This document shows positions 6,671 to 7,021 of a DNA stretch of 7,021 bases, one piece after another. A program made the position numbers and the translations under genes. The notes under the pieces are model-generated. The model did no database searches, had not been told where the DNA came from, and saw nothing but the letters and a program-made list of their open reading frames with translations. The number at the start of each line of letters is the position of its first letter. The stretch's first letter is position 1. This stretch comes from JBKHBQ01 sp046542305 (lineage in GTDB: Bacteria; Bacteroidota; Bacteroidia; Bacteroidales; 4484-276), in NCBI GenBank assembly GCA_046542305.1, contig JBKHBQ010000206.1, positions 1 through 7,021 of the forward strand, given 5' to 3'.

Positions 6671-6919
6671 GAGGTAATTGGGGGTAATTAGTTGTAATTG
6701 GTGGTAATGGGTTGTAATTGGTTGTAATTTGTAGTAATTGATTGTAATTGGTTGTAATTGATTGTAATTGATTGTAATTGATTGTAATTGGTTGTAATTG
6801 GTTGTAATTGGTTGTAATTGGTTGTAATTTGTAGTAATTGATTGTAATTGGTGGTAATGGGTTGAATTGGTAGTATTTGGTTGTAAATGAAAGTAATTGA
6901 TAGTAATTCGTGGTAATTG
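6671..6919 (+). repeat. Tandem array of about 25 copies of a 10-bp motif, consensus GTTGTAATTG
   Basis: Nineteen 10-bp units run without any length change from 6671 to 6860; then come one 9-bp unit (6861-6869) and five more 10-bp units to 6919. GTTGTAATTG occurs exactly six times (6691, 6711, 6751, 6791, 6801, 6811) and ATTGTAATTG five times (6741, 6761, 6771, 6781, 6841). Variants such as GTTGTAATTT, GTAGTAATTG and GTGGTAATGG occur twice each. Units in the middle are nearly identical and those at both ends are more diverged. This is as expected for an array that grows and shrinks by slippage or unequal exchange. Position 1 and positions 2-3 vary most, while the GTAAT core is kept in most units. 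There is no convincing gene in it on either strand. It starts five bases after the HD gene stop. Function is unknown. Confidence 0.95.
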
Positions 6920-7021
6920 GTAGTTCCGTAAAGTCTTTAAGTATCCTGGGGTTTTGATCATTTGAATTTGGTGATTTGGGGTTGCCTTTGGATTTTGTGC
7001 TTTGGGTTTGGGGCTTATCAT
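6920..7021. other. Non-coding T/G-rich low-complexity stretch after the tandem array
   Basis: About 100 bp with no supported gene. From 6945 onward the plus strand is dominated by TTTG/TTTGG words and G runs (GGGG at 6948-6951, 6978-6981 and 7010-7013, GGG at 7004-7006) with few C. The words recur irregularly and not at a fixed period, unlike the 10-bp array before it. It has the look of a degenerate, possibly dispersed, intergenic repeat that continues past the right edge. No terminator or promoter was found. Confidence 0.5.

Noticed and set aside
6671..6919. CRISPR array or replication iterons
   Set aside because: There are no spacers between units, and 10 bp is much shorter than CRISPR repeats or typical iterons; no Cas or Rep gene is nearby.
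6948..7013. Possible G-quadruplex from four G runs
   Set aside because: Loops of about 26, 22 and 3 nt are outside the usual 1-7 nt range, so a stable quadruplex is not supported.
6638..7021. 127-codon minus-strand open frame rich in NYNQLQPITT repeats
   Set aside because: The open frame is explained by the G-free minus strand of the tandem array. All three frames read the same decapeptide, it overlaps the end of the HD gene, it has no domain and it starts at the window edge inside low-complexity sequence.

Overview
The window looks like chromosomal DNA of a Bacteroidota bacterium (Bacteroidales-like, moderate GC). The reasons are the family content, the A-rich leaders without strong Shine-Dalgarno sites, and promoter-like boxes of the TTTG / TAnnTTTG type. 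This assignment is inferred from style, not from a marker gene. No rRNA, tRNA, CRISPR, integrase or transposase was seen.

Layout. The left half (1-3291) is on the minus strand. In transcription order it holds an MscS-family small-conductance mechanosensitive channel (3291-2401), a PrsW-family intramembrane protease (2222-1200), a single-pass membrane protein with an anti-sigma-like N-terminus (1183-494), and the first 145 codons of an ABC_sub_bind (TrpX-like) substrate-binding protein that runs off the left edge (435-1). The right half is on the plus strand. It holds a secreted PQQ-like beta-propeller protein (3449-4744), a secreted two-domain LolA-like/DUF1579-like protein (4741-5925) that starts inside the stop codon of the previous gene, an intrinsic terminator, and a cytosolic HD-domain phosphohydrolase of the YpgQ/YedJ type (6003-6665). 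The two halves diverge from a roughly 157-bp intergenic region (3292-3448) that should hold both promoters.

The last 356 bp (6666-7021) contain no convincing gene. They hold a 25-unit tandem array of a 10-bp motif (consensus GTTGTAATTG) that starts five bases after the HD gene stop. The array lies in a 239-nt stretch with no C on the plus strand and is followed by about 100 bp of a different, T/G-rich low-complexity sequence.

Working together: the PrsW protease and the anti-sigma-like membrane protein are 16 bp apart. They are the most system-like pair, because the characterised PrsW (Bacillus subtilis) starts the destruction of a membrane anti-sigma factor. No sigma factor gene is visible. 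The propeller and LolA/DUF1579 proteins are translationally coupled and both appear to be exported, which suggests a shared envelope role of unknown nature. The tandem array is the strongest unexplained signal.
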